A program made the translations under genes and the position numbers. A stretch of DNA of 64,000 bases from Rugalucina vietnamica (taxonomy: Eukaryota > Mollusca > Bivalvia > Lucinida > Lucinidae), in NCBI GenBank assembly GCA_964017185.1, contig OZ024874.1:22183457-22247456 (forward strand). Reading direction: 5' to 3'. Under the pieces are notes generated by a model. It ran no database searches. It saw only the letters and a list, made by a program, of their open reading frames with translations, and had not been told where the DNA came from. Positions 20,311-30,105 of this stretch are shown one piece after another (the first letter of the stretch is position 1; each line of letters opens with the position of its first letter).

Positions 20311-22092
20311 TTAAGCAGCTTGTTCGGTTGAAGCTTTGTTTATTTCACTTGAGCTTTGGTAGTCGAATTCTCCACTTTCATTGACAGTTTCAGGGCCTTT
20401 ATTAGTCTGGTTTGTTGAAGCTGCCTCTCTGTTTGGCATTCTGTCAATTTTCATACTCTCTATGTTTTCCGTTTCCTGTTTATCTTTTGTATGAGTACCT
20501 ATCAAACCTTCATTTTCTAGTTGATTTGAATTACACGACTTTTGCAGTTTTTCATCTGAGTTTGTTTCAATACTCGAACGTGAATTTTCTACCGTTGCTG
20601 ATTGACATACATTGTCTATATGATTGTCATTTGATACATTATTCGTCTTGTTCATTGAAATCTCATGCACTGTTTCATTTACCGGACGGCCAGAGTTATC
20701 AAAACAATAAGTCTTTTCCGCCAAGTCCGCTTCTTCGCTGGGAATTTCTTCAAGAGCATTGTTAACTGGGCGTCTCAGACTATTGTCACGATATGTTTTC
20801 AAATCGATGGACTGGTTCGACCTTACTGACTGAGATCGTATCGACGTCGATGTGGTCCGGGTTGTGTGCTCTGGTTCGAACTTCATCTCACTGCTGGATG
20901 ACAAACTCGGCGTACGCTGAATCGTTTTGTGAACGCCGCATATTCTCAAACATCTAAACAACACCGCCAAGCATGGAATGAATGTCCTTTTCAATCCAGA
21001 CCTGAATTTCCTATTCATAGCAACATACACCCAGAAGTTGGCATGGAAGTTTAAGACTAGCAGAATCTCATAGGCACAGTGAAATGCCCGATTTTTATCA
21101 AGTTCCATAAGTTCTTCTCCCGAATGTTTCAGCGACACTGATATTAGCAGGAATATGCCATATGGAATTTCCGGCACAAGGAATATGATGACTACTATAA
21201 TGACAATCACCGAGATCCTTCTGTTCTGAGCCGCTCTTCGTTTCAGGATTTTCTGGTTCGTTATAAGATGTGATTCCTGCAGTCGTTCTTCCGTCTGTCG
21301 CATCTTGTATATCATCAGAACAGTTAGGACCACGATTAGCGTGCACGGTATGAAGTGCATCATGAAGAATGTCGCCCAGAGATATACGCATCCTTCCTTA
21401 CAGGGTGTCTCGAGCTGCCAGGCACATCTAAACTTCATCGCCTTCTTGTTATGGAGGTGATACACGTGCAGGATGGGAGAAAGAAGTACCACTATCGTTA
21501 TCATTATAAGTGTCTTTGGGATCGTGAACAGGGTTTGTGCTTTAAATGGCCACTTAACGGAGATGAACCGTTGAGAAACTAGGCACAGAGTAAACCAAAT
21601 TGACATTGTATGGAATGATTTAGAGATGAAGAGTTTGCTTATCATGAAAGCCTCACACCATCCCTCGGATAGTTTAAGGTCATCTCTTTCATAATGATTA
21701 AAGGCATAAATGTACGTTGGTAGCGTAGATAATCCGGTAAGGGAATCTGAAACTGCGACTGCTGTCAGAATAACGTTCGTTGCATTACGCTGACTTTTCC
21801 GCGTGAGGACAAGCAGCACAAGGATGTTAGCGATAGTCGTTAGCACCACCATTATTTCCCAGATATACAGGTAAACAACACGTTCAAATCCGAACGATTT
21901 ATAGTAGAAATAATTCATATAGTCGGTATTTTCATCATACAATAGCTTATCAGGGTCGTAGTAAATGCCAGGATATCCGTCACCAGCGGGATCGTTTCCA
22001 TAGAAACCTTTTCCATAGCTACCGTCTCCATAGGCACCATTACCGGAATAATCTGGGTAATTACCAGTATCTACAGGATGTTCGTAGTCCAT
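20311..22092 (-). CDS. Class A (rhodopsin-like) GPCR, neuropeptide-receptor type
   Basis: An intact single coding exon of 593 residues. Seven hydrophobic helices are visible: TM1 about 72-96 (LTTIANILVLLVL), TM2 about 105-128 (AVSDSLTGL), TM3 from the EGWC cysteine, TM4, TM5 (MHFIPCTLIVVL), TM6 (FLVPEIPYGIF) and TM7 (NFHANFWVYVAMNRKFR). The DRY motif is replaced by SQR, and NPxxY by HANFWVY. This pattern resembles the FMRFamide, myosuppressin and sex-peptide receptor clade, so a peptide ligand at the plasma membrane with G-protein coupling is likely; the ligand is unknown. The N-terminus is Gly/Tyr/Asp-rich with repeated YG units, and the C-tail after TM7 exceeds 200 residues. An acceptor tttcag just upstream of the ATG (22119-22121) suggests a spliced 5' UTR. 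Confidence 0.93.
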   Translation of the reverse strand: MDYEHPVDTGNYPDYSGNGAYGDGSYGKGFYGNDPAGDGYPGIYYDPDKLLYDENTDYMNYFYYKSFGFERVVYLYIWEIMVVLTTIANILVLLVLTRKSQRNATNVILTAVAVSDSLTGLSTLPTYIYAFNHYERDDLKLSEGWCEAFMISKLFISKSFHTMSIWFTLCLVSQRFISVKWPFKAQTLFTIPKTLIMITIVVLLSPILHVYHLHNKKAMKFRCAWQLETPCKEGCVYLWATFFMMHFIPCTLIVVLTVLMIYKMRQTEERLQESHLITNQKILKRRAAQNRRISVIVIIVVIIFLVPEIPYGIFLLISVSLKHSGEELMELDKNRAFHCAYEILLVLNFHANFWVYVAMNRKFRSGLKRTFIPCLAVLFRCLRICGVHKTIQRTPSLSSSSEMKFEPEHTTRTTSTSIRSQSVRSNQSIDLKTYRDNSLRRPVNNALEEIPSEEADLAEKTYCFDNSGRPVNETVHEISMNKTNNVSNDNHIDNVCQSATVENSRSSIETNSDEKLQKSCNSNQLENEGLIGTHTKDKQETENIESMKIDRMPNREAASTNQTNKGPETVNESGEFDYQSSSEINKASTEQAA

Positions 22093-22118
22093 GATGCTGT
22101 GTTTTATGACTGTCTTGT

Positions 22119-22121
22119 CTG
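22119..22121 (-). promoter_or_regulatory. Probable 3' splice site in GPCR 5' UTR
   Basis: The minus strand reads gtattcatttcag then ACAAGACAG, 26 nt before the ATG. This implies at least one upstream non-coding exon, which I could not locate. Confidence 0.5.
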
Positions 22122-22124
22122 AAA

Positions 22125-23290
22125 TGAATACACATTTATGCCTTAGGCCTATTTTCTATAGCGATCATTTACTTTAAACATATTTTATTCACAATTATAG
22201 ACATATACATACGTATATTGTAAACATGATACACATAAGGTAGGATTAGAACGGAAGCTTATAGCTTATTGAGTTCTTCTCCCACGATCATTTGCTATTA
22301 CATATTTAATACCATGCATAAATGATTTACAGTATATCTTGTAAATTCTGTCATAGGTTTGGGGAAGTAGGAAGTCATGGCCGTACTTTGAAACAACGAG
22401 TTATTTAAGGTTCTTTGCAAAAGCAGTGCGATACTTAAAAACACGAAATAGTGAAATCAATAAGACGCCTTTGTGCACATACATGTATAGGTATAAAGGG
22501 AATTTTCAAATATAAACATGCGAGACATGTACCTTTCTAAATTCTTTTAAAATCCTTTATATTCATAGCACATCAATTTTTTCACTTAGAAACCGGTATT
22601 GTATTTTCTCTGCAATAATGCCAAAGTTTTCGTGCATTTTATGATTGTTTACAATAAATATTGTGGGAGTGTCCAGCGTTCAGTTATAAGAGTTCAATTT
22701 GGATTGGGGAACGGAAATATTCTGTCGGATATATGCACTAAAGGGTGATAGCCGAAATACTTCACATAGATAATCGAAAGGAAACATCTGTACAAAAATA
22801 TATTTCGGCACTTATGTCAAGATCGTTGGTATTCGTCCAGAAGTTTTGATTTATATTAAACTTTTTTCTCAACATTAATGGCTGTTTTCCTCATTTCTAA
22901 ATCATTTGCCACCGGGGTCCAACTGATGTTTTTCTTTTGCTCCGGAGTTAGTAAGTTATTCGGCGCCCAGGGATCTCCATCGTCGGGCAGCTTACTGAAT
23001 CTGTGAGTCCTGGTTTTTGATTCATCAGGATGTTAATCATGATTTATTTGTTTGTTCTTGATGATTCATTGACTAGTTAGAGATTCACCACGAGGACCGA
23101 AGAACTAACTAAATGTTATGAACCACTGCAGAAGCTGAGGGTGACGTTACGGCCGTGTAAAATCGATTTAAGCCCGCCAGTAACTTTTTGTTACTGATCG
23201 TTCCAAGTCGATACTTCTGTGGTGGTTCTTTTTGCTTTATGTCTTTTGTGATGTTGGCGCCTTATGTATGTAATCATATTTTTAGTTAAG
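22125..23290. other. GPCR upstream region, no exon resolved
   Basis: AT-rich; it should contain the 5' UTR intron and perhaps the promoter. I see no coding signal. Confidence 0.4.
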
Positions 23291-23294
23291 TTAA

Positions 23295-23463
23295 GGTAAC
23301 TGATTGGCCACCTGTTGGGAAAATAGCTGCTCATTCGGCTTACGAAATGTTTTCATGGTATAGGTCTGATTGTTAGTTTGGTTTTTTCCCACCTCGGGTT
23401 TTTGGAGTGGGAATCTTTTGCTGGTTGCGCCTTTTCCTGATCTTTGCCTACTTGTACCTTTTC
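23295..23463 (+). repeat. Dispersed repeat family D, copy 3
   Basis: ggtaactgattggccacctg ... ttttcctgatctttgcctac then ttgtaccttttca, with the cacctcgggtttttggagtg block present. Confidence 0.75.
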
Positions 23464-23669
23464 ATCGATTTAAATTACATGTGTTAATTAGGCAACGACA
23501 GTTATAAGCACTCACTCCTCCATAAAACAAGTCATTTTCTTGTGACGTTTTTGTTCTGTCTCTTGTTTATATGCCAAATGGTATTAAATGGTTTTCATAT
23601 TCTTTGCGGCTAAATGGCAATATATCGTGGCACTGCTACTCCTCGGTTTTCCATGCGATCCTGGAATTT

Positions 23670-24145
23670 CTATCTCCTCATGGTAAGAAAACTTCGTAGT
23701 AGCCGAAACCATGGTATGGCCCATCCCCTTTCTCATTAATATGTTCACTGCTCTTAAAGGATCTCAGTATTATTTTTATTTCCTATTACTGCAGCTGGTG
23801 TTGTGCCGTGTGGCGGCCCTAAAAAGTCTCCCCGTACATCATCCATAGTGCAGATTATATTTTCTTTTTGATCCTTTGAGATCAGCGAGGGTATCATGAG
23901 AAAATTATTGTCGGTTAAGAGTCATTTTCTAACCAACGTTTAAATATTTGACCCCATTTGGATTTTACTAGTCTTTGTATCGACTTCCCTTTTGAAAGAT
24001 GTAAATCACAGTCATAATCTTTGGCTCCATGTTGCCAAATCTATAGGGTCACTGAAGAGGCTTAAGTAGCCGAAACCGCGGTATGGCCCATCCCCTTTCT
24101 CATTAATATGTTTACTGCTCTTAACGGATCTCAGTATTATTTTTA
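23670..24145 (+). repeat. Duplicated repeat unit with LINE-like 3' sequence
   Basis: gtagccgaaacc, then ggtatggcccatcccctttc and tcattaatatg...ctgctctt occur twice (about 23699-23790 and 24067-24155). A relative of the 19.4-19.7 kb LINE-like tail lies between them. A third relative of the gtggcccattccctttcgca block is at about 37394 inside the 3.6-kb element. Confidence 0.6.
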
Positions 24146-24434
24146 TTTCGTAGTTGAATGACAGGCGTTGTCTGAGCCCAGCCAGGTAATTACCAAATCG
24201 GACTTTCTCCGGCAATTTTACCAGACTTCACGAGAATTCCCGATGATACCTCTAATCCAGTTATCTCTAGTGTTTTCATTAGCCCCGGGATGTAGTGGCT
24301 ATCATTGTGATTGAGCATTTTGGGGTGTCCATGATTTAATTATAACCCCCGCTAAAACGAAGTTTTAAGGGGGGTATACTGTTTTCACGTTGTCCGTCCG
24401 TCCGTCCGTCCGTCCCGTCCGTAACACTTTGTTT

Positions 24435-24770
24435 CCTTAATATCTTGAAGCCCCTTAGCCGGAATTTCATGAAACCTTGCACACACATACATATTGATGG
24501 GGCAAATATTTTGATAAAACATAAGGGGCTAGGGGCCAGTTCTGTGAGAGTTATTTCCCTTTCTAATTCTTAATGGCTGTGTTTATATGCATATTCTTTA
24601 ATATCTTGAAGCCCCTTAGCGGGAATTTCATGAAACCTTGCACACACATACATATCGATGGGGCAAATATTATGATAAACATAAGGGGCTAGAGGCCAGT
24701 TCTGTGAGAGTTATTTCCCTTTGTAATTCTTAATGGCTATGTTTATATGCATATGTATAGTGCCTTCATG
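24435..24770 (+). repeat. Two ~160-bp direct repeats
   Basis: ttaatatcttgaagcccctt ... gagagttatttccctt ... ttatatgcatat occurs twice in succession with only a few differences, suggesting recent duplication. Confidence 0.85.
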
Positions 24771-26400
24771 GGCCGATCAACTCCTACCACAGTTTTCCAT
24801 GAATAACTCTGAAACTTTACCAATACAATGGTGACATGTTTGACAAATTCATGAAGTAGTTTGATAGTGAAAAAATATTTTTGACAAAATTACAACTGAG
24901 AGAACATAGACAATTTTTCATGAGCATTTTCTATTACAGGGGATGTGCATGTGCTATGGTAGTGGCTATACGGGCCGATCAATTCCTACCACAGTTTTTG
25001 CTGGAGCCATTTGATACTTTGCCATCACAATACAGACATACTGGACATGTGCATGAAGAAATATTATTTTGGAAAAATAATTTTTAACAAATTTGCAGCT
25101 TTGTGAACTTAGACAATTTTGTGCATTGTTTCCAACATGGGTTCCATGGTAGTGCCTATACGGGCCGATCAACTCCTACCACAGTTTTTGCTTGAGACAT
25201 TTGATACTTTGCCATCACAATACAGACACACTGGACATGTGCATGAAGAAATATTATTTTGGAAAAATAATTTTGAACAAATTTGCAGCTTTGTGAACTT
25301 AGACAATTTTTTGCATTTTTTTGTGCATTGTTTCCAACATGGGTTCCATGGTAGTGCCTATACAGGCCGATCAACTCCTACCACAGTTTTTGCTGGAGCT
25401 ATTTGATACTTTGCCTTCACAATACAGACACACTGGACATGTGCATGAAGAAATATTATTTTGAAAAAAAAATATTTTTGATAAAATTTCAGCTGTTTGA
25501 ATTTAGACAATTTTTTTGCAAGTTTTCAACATTTATTCTAAGGTGTGCAGATATGGACCGATCAACTCCTACCACAGTTTTTCTTAGATTTTTTTGATAT
25601 TATGCCTACATAATGAACACCCATTGGACATTTGCATGAAGAAATATTATTGCAAAAAAAATAATTTTTGACAAAATGACATATAAGAGAACTTAGACAA
25701 TTTTTTTACAGGTAAGGGCATTCATGGGCTGATCAACTCCTGCCACAATTTTTGATGGAACAATTTCATATTGTACCTACATGATGTACACCCATTGGAC
25801 ATTTGCATGAAGAAATTTATTGCGAAAAAAATAATTTTTGACAAAATGACACCTATGAGTACTTAGACAATTTTTCTTCTTTTTGTTTACACGGGCCGAT
25901 CAACTCCTACCACAGTTTTTGATTGAACAATTTCATATTGTGCCTTCACGCTGTACACCCATTGGACATATGCATGAAGAAATTTTATTGCGAAAAAATA
26001 TTTTTGACAAAATGACACCTATGAGAACTTAGACATTTTTTCTTCTTTTTGTTTACAGGTAAGGGCATTCACGGGCCGATCAACTCCTACCACACTTTTT
26101 GATTGAACAATTTCATATTGTGCCTTCACGCTGTACACCCATTGGACATTTGCATGAATAAATTTTATTGCGAAAAAATATTTTTTGACAAAATGACACC
26201 TATGAGAACTTAGTAGTAACAATGGAGACAATTTTTCTTCTTTTTGTGTACAGGTAAGGGCATTCGCGGGCCGATCAACTTCTACCACAGTTTTTGATGA
26301 AACAATTTCATATCGTGCCTACATGATGTGAATTTTTTTTTTTACAAAATGACACCTATGAGAACTTAGACATTTTTTCTTCTTTTTGTTTACAGGTAAG
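24770..26400 (+). repeat. ~165-205 bp tandem repeat, nine units
   Basis: The block gggccgatcaactcctacca starts near 24770, 24971, 25161, 25366, 25554, 25728, 25892, 26073 and 26268. Each is followed by tttgataytttgcc-like and gcatgaagaaatattatt blocks. Later units share a tttacaggtaagggcattc segment absent from earlier ones, so two sub-types exist. Confidence 0.9.
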
Positions 26401-26505
26401 GGCATTCACAGCGGGGGTATCTAATAAGCCTTGCTTATTGCCAGTTCTTGTTATGACAAAAATGTAGGTGTCCGCGATTTGATTTTAACTACGAGGGTCA
26501 TCCAG

Positions 26506-26896
26506 TAAGTTCTGATAATGGTCTCGTATCTCCTAAACGGCGTATAAGTTCTGATAATGGTCTCGTATCTCCTAAACGGCGTATAAGTTCTGATAATGGT
26601 CTCGTATCTCCTAAACGGCGTATAAGTCCTGATAATAGTCTCGTATCTCCTAAACGGCGTATAAGTTCTGATAATGGTCTCGTATCTCCTAAACGGCGTA
26701 TAAGTTCTGATAATGGTCTCGTATCTCCTAAACGGCGTATAAGTTCTGGTTATGGTCTCGAATCTCCTAAACGGCGTATAAGTTCTGATAATGGTCTCGA
26801 TTCTCCTAAACGGCCTATAAGTTCTGATAATGGTCTCGATTCTCCTAAACGGCGTCTAAGTTCTGATAATGGTCTCGATTCTCCTAAACGGCGTAT
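26506..26896 (+). repeat. 39-bp minisatellite, ten units
   Basis: The unit is taagttctgataatggtctc then gtatctcctaaacggcgta. Ten copies are nearly identical; the last three share ctcgattctcc. It begins about 55 bp after the preceding element ends. Confidence 0.95.
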
Positions 26897-26899
26897 AAA

Positions 26900-27800
26900 G
26901 TCAGAATGATTTTGCTAATCAAATGAGACCATGGGTGTTGCCCACCGGTGTGTGAAATATTAAGTCGCTACCACAATCTGATTCGATGCTGTAGCAATTT
27001 GTATACAGCACTGTCAGAGCTCATGGTCGCGATACATGTAATTGAGATTTTGTCTTTATTTTTACAGGTGGTAGGGTAAGCAAAAGCTTCACTGTATTTC
27101 TTTGGTTAGTCATATTAGTGGTTTGTGATATATTTTGAATACCCAACAGGTTCACAAAAGCAGATATTGCAATAATATTGACTCAGTAACCTTCGGCATG
27201 TACGGTTCCGAGGCAACAATGGAAAATTCGACAATTTTGCTCGCTGTAAGTGTTACTGTATATTTTGAACATTTCTGTTACCTATTCCATACAACTGACA
27301 TGTTAATGAAAACAGCTGCTGTATGATCGTCTGAAGACAAATAAAACGCGACTTGCAACGACTGTCATATACATAATGTACTACACTTTGTAGTACATCC
27401 CTAATTTTATGGTATTACTGAAATGATTAAAAAGGACTTAGCTATGTCTATGCAATTGGGCCATGAAAAGGTCATAATGTCGCAGGCAAGGACTTTTACC
27501 TTTTACCATGGTAGTATGGTTAATATTTTTCAATTTAGCCCGTTCCATACACGCGCAGGTACATGTAAATTTAACCGAGTCACGCCTAAGGGTAACAAAA
27601 TTTAGTTTTATGGGGCAATTGTCAGAACTTCTTGGATACCCCTCGAATGCATTACAAATACATGTATAATGAAACTTTAGATCAATTAAATACGTGTTTA
27701 TAAGTTTGAGTTTCACGGAAAGGTGTTTGCATATTGATTGTGTTACTTCCTGATCATTATATGTTTTTATTTTAATGGGAATTTGGGTCAAAATCACTAA
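26900..27800. other. Intergenic sequence, no gene seen
   Basis: Short open frames only. No domain or splice context is recognisable between the GPCR and the notum 3' end. Confidence 0.45.
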
Positions 27801-27824
27801 AAACCTGCAATTTATCCTGCCCAT

Positions 27825-28040
27825 AAATGTTCAAATGCCAATTAATGGCATTTTAACATTTATGAGCAAGATAAATAGAATCCATTATGGGTGGTCAGTG
27901 GAGATAGGAAAATCTCAACCCGAGGGTCCATCCGTTCCAGTGGGAAACTCGGCGAGCCTCGTTTCCCACTGGAACGATGGACCCGAGGGTTGAGATTTTC
28001 ATTTCTCCACTGAACACCACTGATGGATTCTTTTTCTTAC
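27825..28040. mobile_element. Foldback element with ~65-bp perfect-type hairpin
   Basis: Left arm agaatccattatgggtggtc...tctcaacccgagggtccatc...ccagtgggaaa is mirrored on the right through tttcccactgg...gatggacccgagggttga and ccactgatggattct. The centre is ctcggcgagcctcg. The adjacent caaatgcc/ggcatttt palindrome with aacatttatgagcaagata is shared with the 42.2-42.7 kb foldbacks. Confidence 0.8.
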
Positions 28041-28355
28041 ATACCCCGATCAGGCCTAAATTCATTTTACCGGTGAAGTAACCTGGTACCGTGCTTTAAC
28101 TCTGATGACGTAGTGCTTATTACGGATATGACGTCAAATGTAAATACATCGTTGTCAAAGTCAAGAGATGCAGTTTTGATTTGTTTTTCGTTGAAAACGA
28201 GCGGGAATCAAGATTATACACAATGAATTCACACCAATTTAGTCTAGTTTTGTTGAACATTATTGCTGCAAGCAGCTGCTTTGGGCTAGAAACGATCGAA
28301 TTTGCGTGCTTTTCTTATCTTGTATGAGCAACCAAGCCAGCAGTGTAAGATCGAT

Positions 28356-28477
28356 TTTTCTTACATACCTCTATCATAAAGATAGAAAAATTCCGGTATT
28401 TTAGTGGTGGTAGATAAGTAGACTCCACCACTAAAATACCGGAATTTTTCTATCTTTGATAGAGGTATGTAAGAAAA
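28356..28477. repeat. Near-perfect ~53-bp-arm hairpin
   Basis: Arms 28356-28410 (ttttcttacatacctctatc ... ttagtggtgg) and 28425-28477 are complements apart from a tiny offset, with a 14-nt loop tagataagtagact. The near identity implies recent origin or ongoing gene conversion. Confidence 0.85.
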
Positions 28478-28479
28478 TT

Positions 28480-29330
28480 TTTTGTCTCAGATGAGTTGAC
28501 CATGAAAAAAGATTTAAAACCTCGGGGTCTGTTCTTAACCCGTGTAGTGTTATTGATGAGTTTCTGAGTTCCTGGTCTACGCGCACGGTCCACTGAAAGT
28601 TCTTGAAATATAGCTTTTGGAAAAGTTTGAAAGTCTTTTCTCAGCAAAGGAAGTAAGTACATTTAAGAAAACAGGTTTATAAATAAAATGAACAATAACT
28701 GACACAAGTTAAAGGAGAAATTTAATGAATATTATGACGTCATATAACATGATAATTAGCCACAGAGCGTGATCATAGCAACGGAAATTCTATACTTTAT
28801 TTACCCACCCCTACTCTTGACCAGCAATATAATTTTGAAATCTCGGTCCAGCTTACCCTTCTTTATACCATATGTTCAGGGACTATGTACATGTAATTCT
28901 AATTATTTGCTTTGCTTCGGAATTTACTTAGAACAAAAACAGCAAAAATAATCAAATAATTGCAACTAAAAATCCAACATTTTTCAAGAAAATTTCAATT
29001 CACTCTTTGGCATATTGGCATAATATTAACTAATAATGTTATCCATGCATGACCATCACTTGCAATGTCTCGTTTATTTTTATTTTAAACTCTAACCACA
29101 ATCCAAAGGTTACTTAAGCTTTTCCTGTTCGTCTGATTTGAGCATTTAAAGATTTAAGCTGGACTGTCTCGTCCAATTTTAAAAAAATGATTGGTTCTCG
29201 AGAAAAATTAAATTAAATCAAGAAAATATTCATCTTTTTCTTACTCGGTGTTAAGGTGAGCATGAAAAGCTTAAAACGCATTTGGGTTCTCCGAAACCAA
29301 TATGATAAAGCACAACACATGAAAATAACC
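28480..29330. other. Sequence downstream of notum, no gene seen
   Basis: No recognisable exon. The notum 3' UTR may extend into its upper end. Confidence 0.4.
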
Positions 29331-29333
29331 CGT

Positions 29334-29339
29334 TTTATT
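29334..29339 (-). terminator. notum: Candidate poly(A) signal AATAAA, notum
   Basis: Plus tttatt reads AATAAA on minus, 495 bp after the notum stop. It would give a 3' UTR containing a long poly(A)/(T) tract and a family A fragment. Confidence 0.4.
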
Positions 29340-29503
29340 AAAACATAAGTATCATCATGAGAAAACTCTTCTATGCTTCATCAAACCACATATAATATTA
29401 CATGACAAGTAATTGTAATTGATTACTTTCCAATGTAGATGTAATTTAGTCCAGGTCTGGCCATAACAATACAAAACACGACCATGCAATAGACAGTATT
29501 GTT

Positions 29504-29504
<1 letters not shown>

Positions 29505-29554
<50 letters not shown>
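29505..29554. repeat. Poly(T) tract
   Basis: Fifty consecutive T on plus (poly(A) on minus). It could be a retroposon tail or an assembly-prone homopolymer. Confidence 0.95.
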
Positions 29555-29599
29555 CATGCTGGGAAAAAAATCCAAAAAAATCTGACAGCTGAAAATGTT

Positions 29600-29760
29600 T
29601 GCTCAATGCATTGATTGTGGTTACACGTTAGAGCCGCCACGCCGAGGCGGTTCTAGTGTGTACCCATAAACAATGTTTTGAGCAAAAATATTAAAAAATA
29701 TCAAAATTATTCTAACAGCTAAAAAATCTCTGTATATTGCATGGGCAAGTTTTCGTAATG
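29600..29760 (-). mobile_element. Family A element fragment in notum 3' UTR region
   Basis: It carries the gccgccacgccgaggcggtt hairpin, gtacccataaacaatgtttt, and the terminus gcatgggcaagttttcgtaa. The other half is missing or replaced by the poly(T) side. It begins 74 bp beyond the notum stop codon. Confidence 0.75.
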
Positions 29761-29833
29761 GCCGAGCAAAGCATAGCCAGTTCGAAAAGATCACAAAAGA
29801 ATTTTCTAATGACGAGACTGGAATACCCTGGAT

Positions 29834-30105
29834 TCAAGTTCTACGCACAAATTCAAGAATGAGGTTTGAAATTGTATCAGCATCCATTGATTCAACAAAC
29901 TTTAGGTCTTTTCCTAGAATTTTAGCCACTTCCTTTCTATCAAGTCCGTATCTAATATACAGCTTGAAAAAATCCATTTCAGCACCCGTGAATCTGTTTC
30001 TGTATTTAGGACAAGACCCGTTGCATTGTGGGAGTGGACATGAGTCTATCAGGTGGTGTGCACAATTACTGTTTTGGTGTCGTCTGGAGCGACTTCTTTG
30101 GCTAT
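29834..30105 (-). CDS. notum: notum exon 12 (C-terminus, stop)
   Basis: Encodes NSQRSRSRRHQNSNCAHHLI and then DSCPLPQCNGSCPKY, FTGAEM and a final helix ending FVRRT. This matches the Cys-rich C-terminal DSCPWPHCNPSCP of Notum. Stop TGA at 29834-29836. Confidence 0.95.

Larger units (their letters stand above)
24348..26450 (+). mobile_element. Gggg-ended element with internal tandem repeats
   Basis: The left end aaccccgctaaaacgaagtt, then ttaaggggggtatact and a (tccg)n run, pairs with the right end gcgggggtatctaataagcc, then ttgcttattgcc. The interior holds a ~160-bp direct duplication (24435-24770) and nine larger units. The plan of conserved ends around a variable tandem core resembles bivalve 'pearl'-type or Helitron-associated elements; that link is inference. 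Confidence 0.6.

Noticed and set aside
20412-20765. 117-codon plus-strand frame
   Set aside because: Antisense shadow of the GPCR C-terminal tail.
29355-29606. Frame with a poly-Lys run
   Set aside because: The lysines come from a 50-base poly(A) homopolymer on minus.
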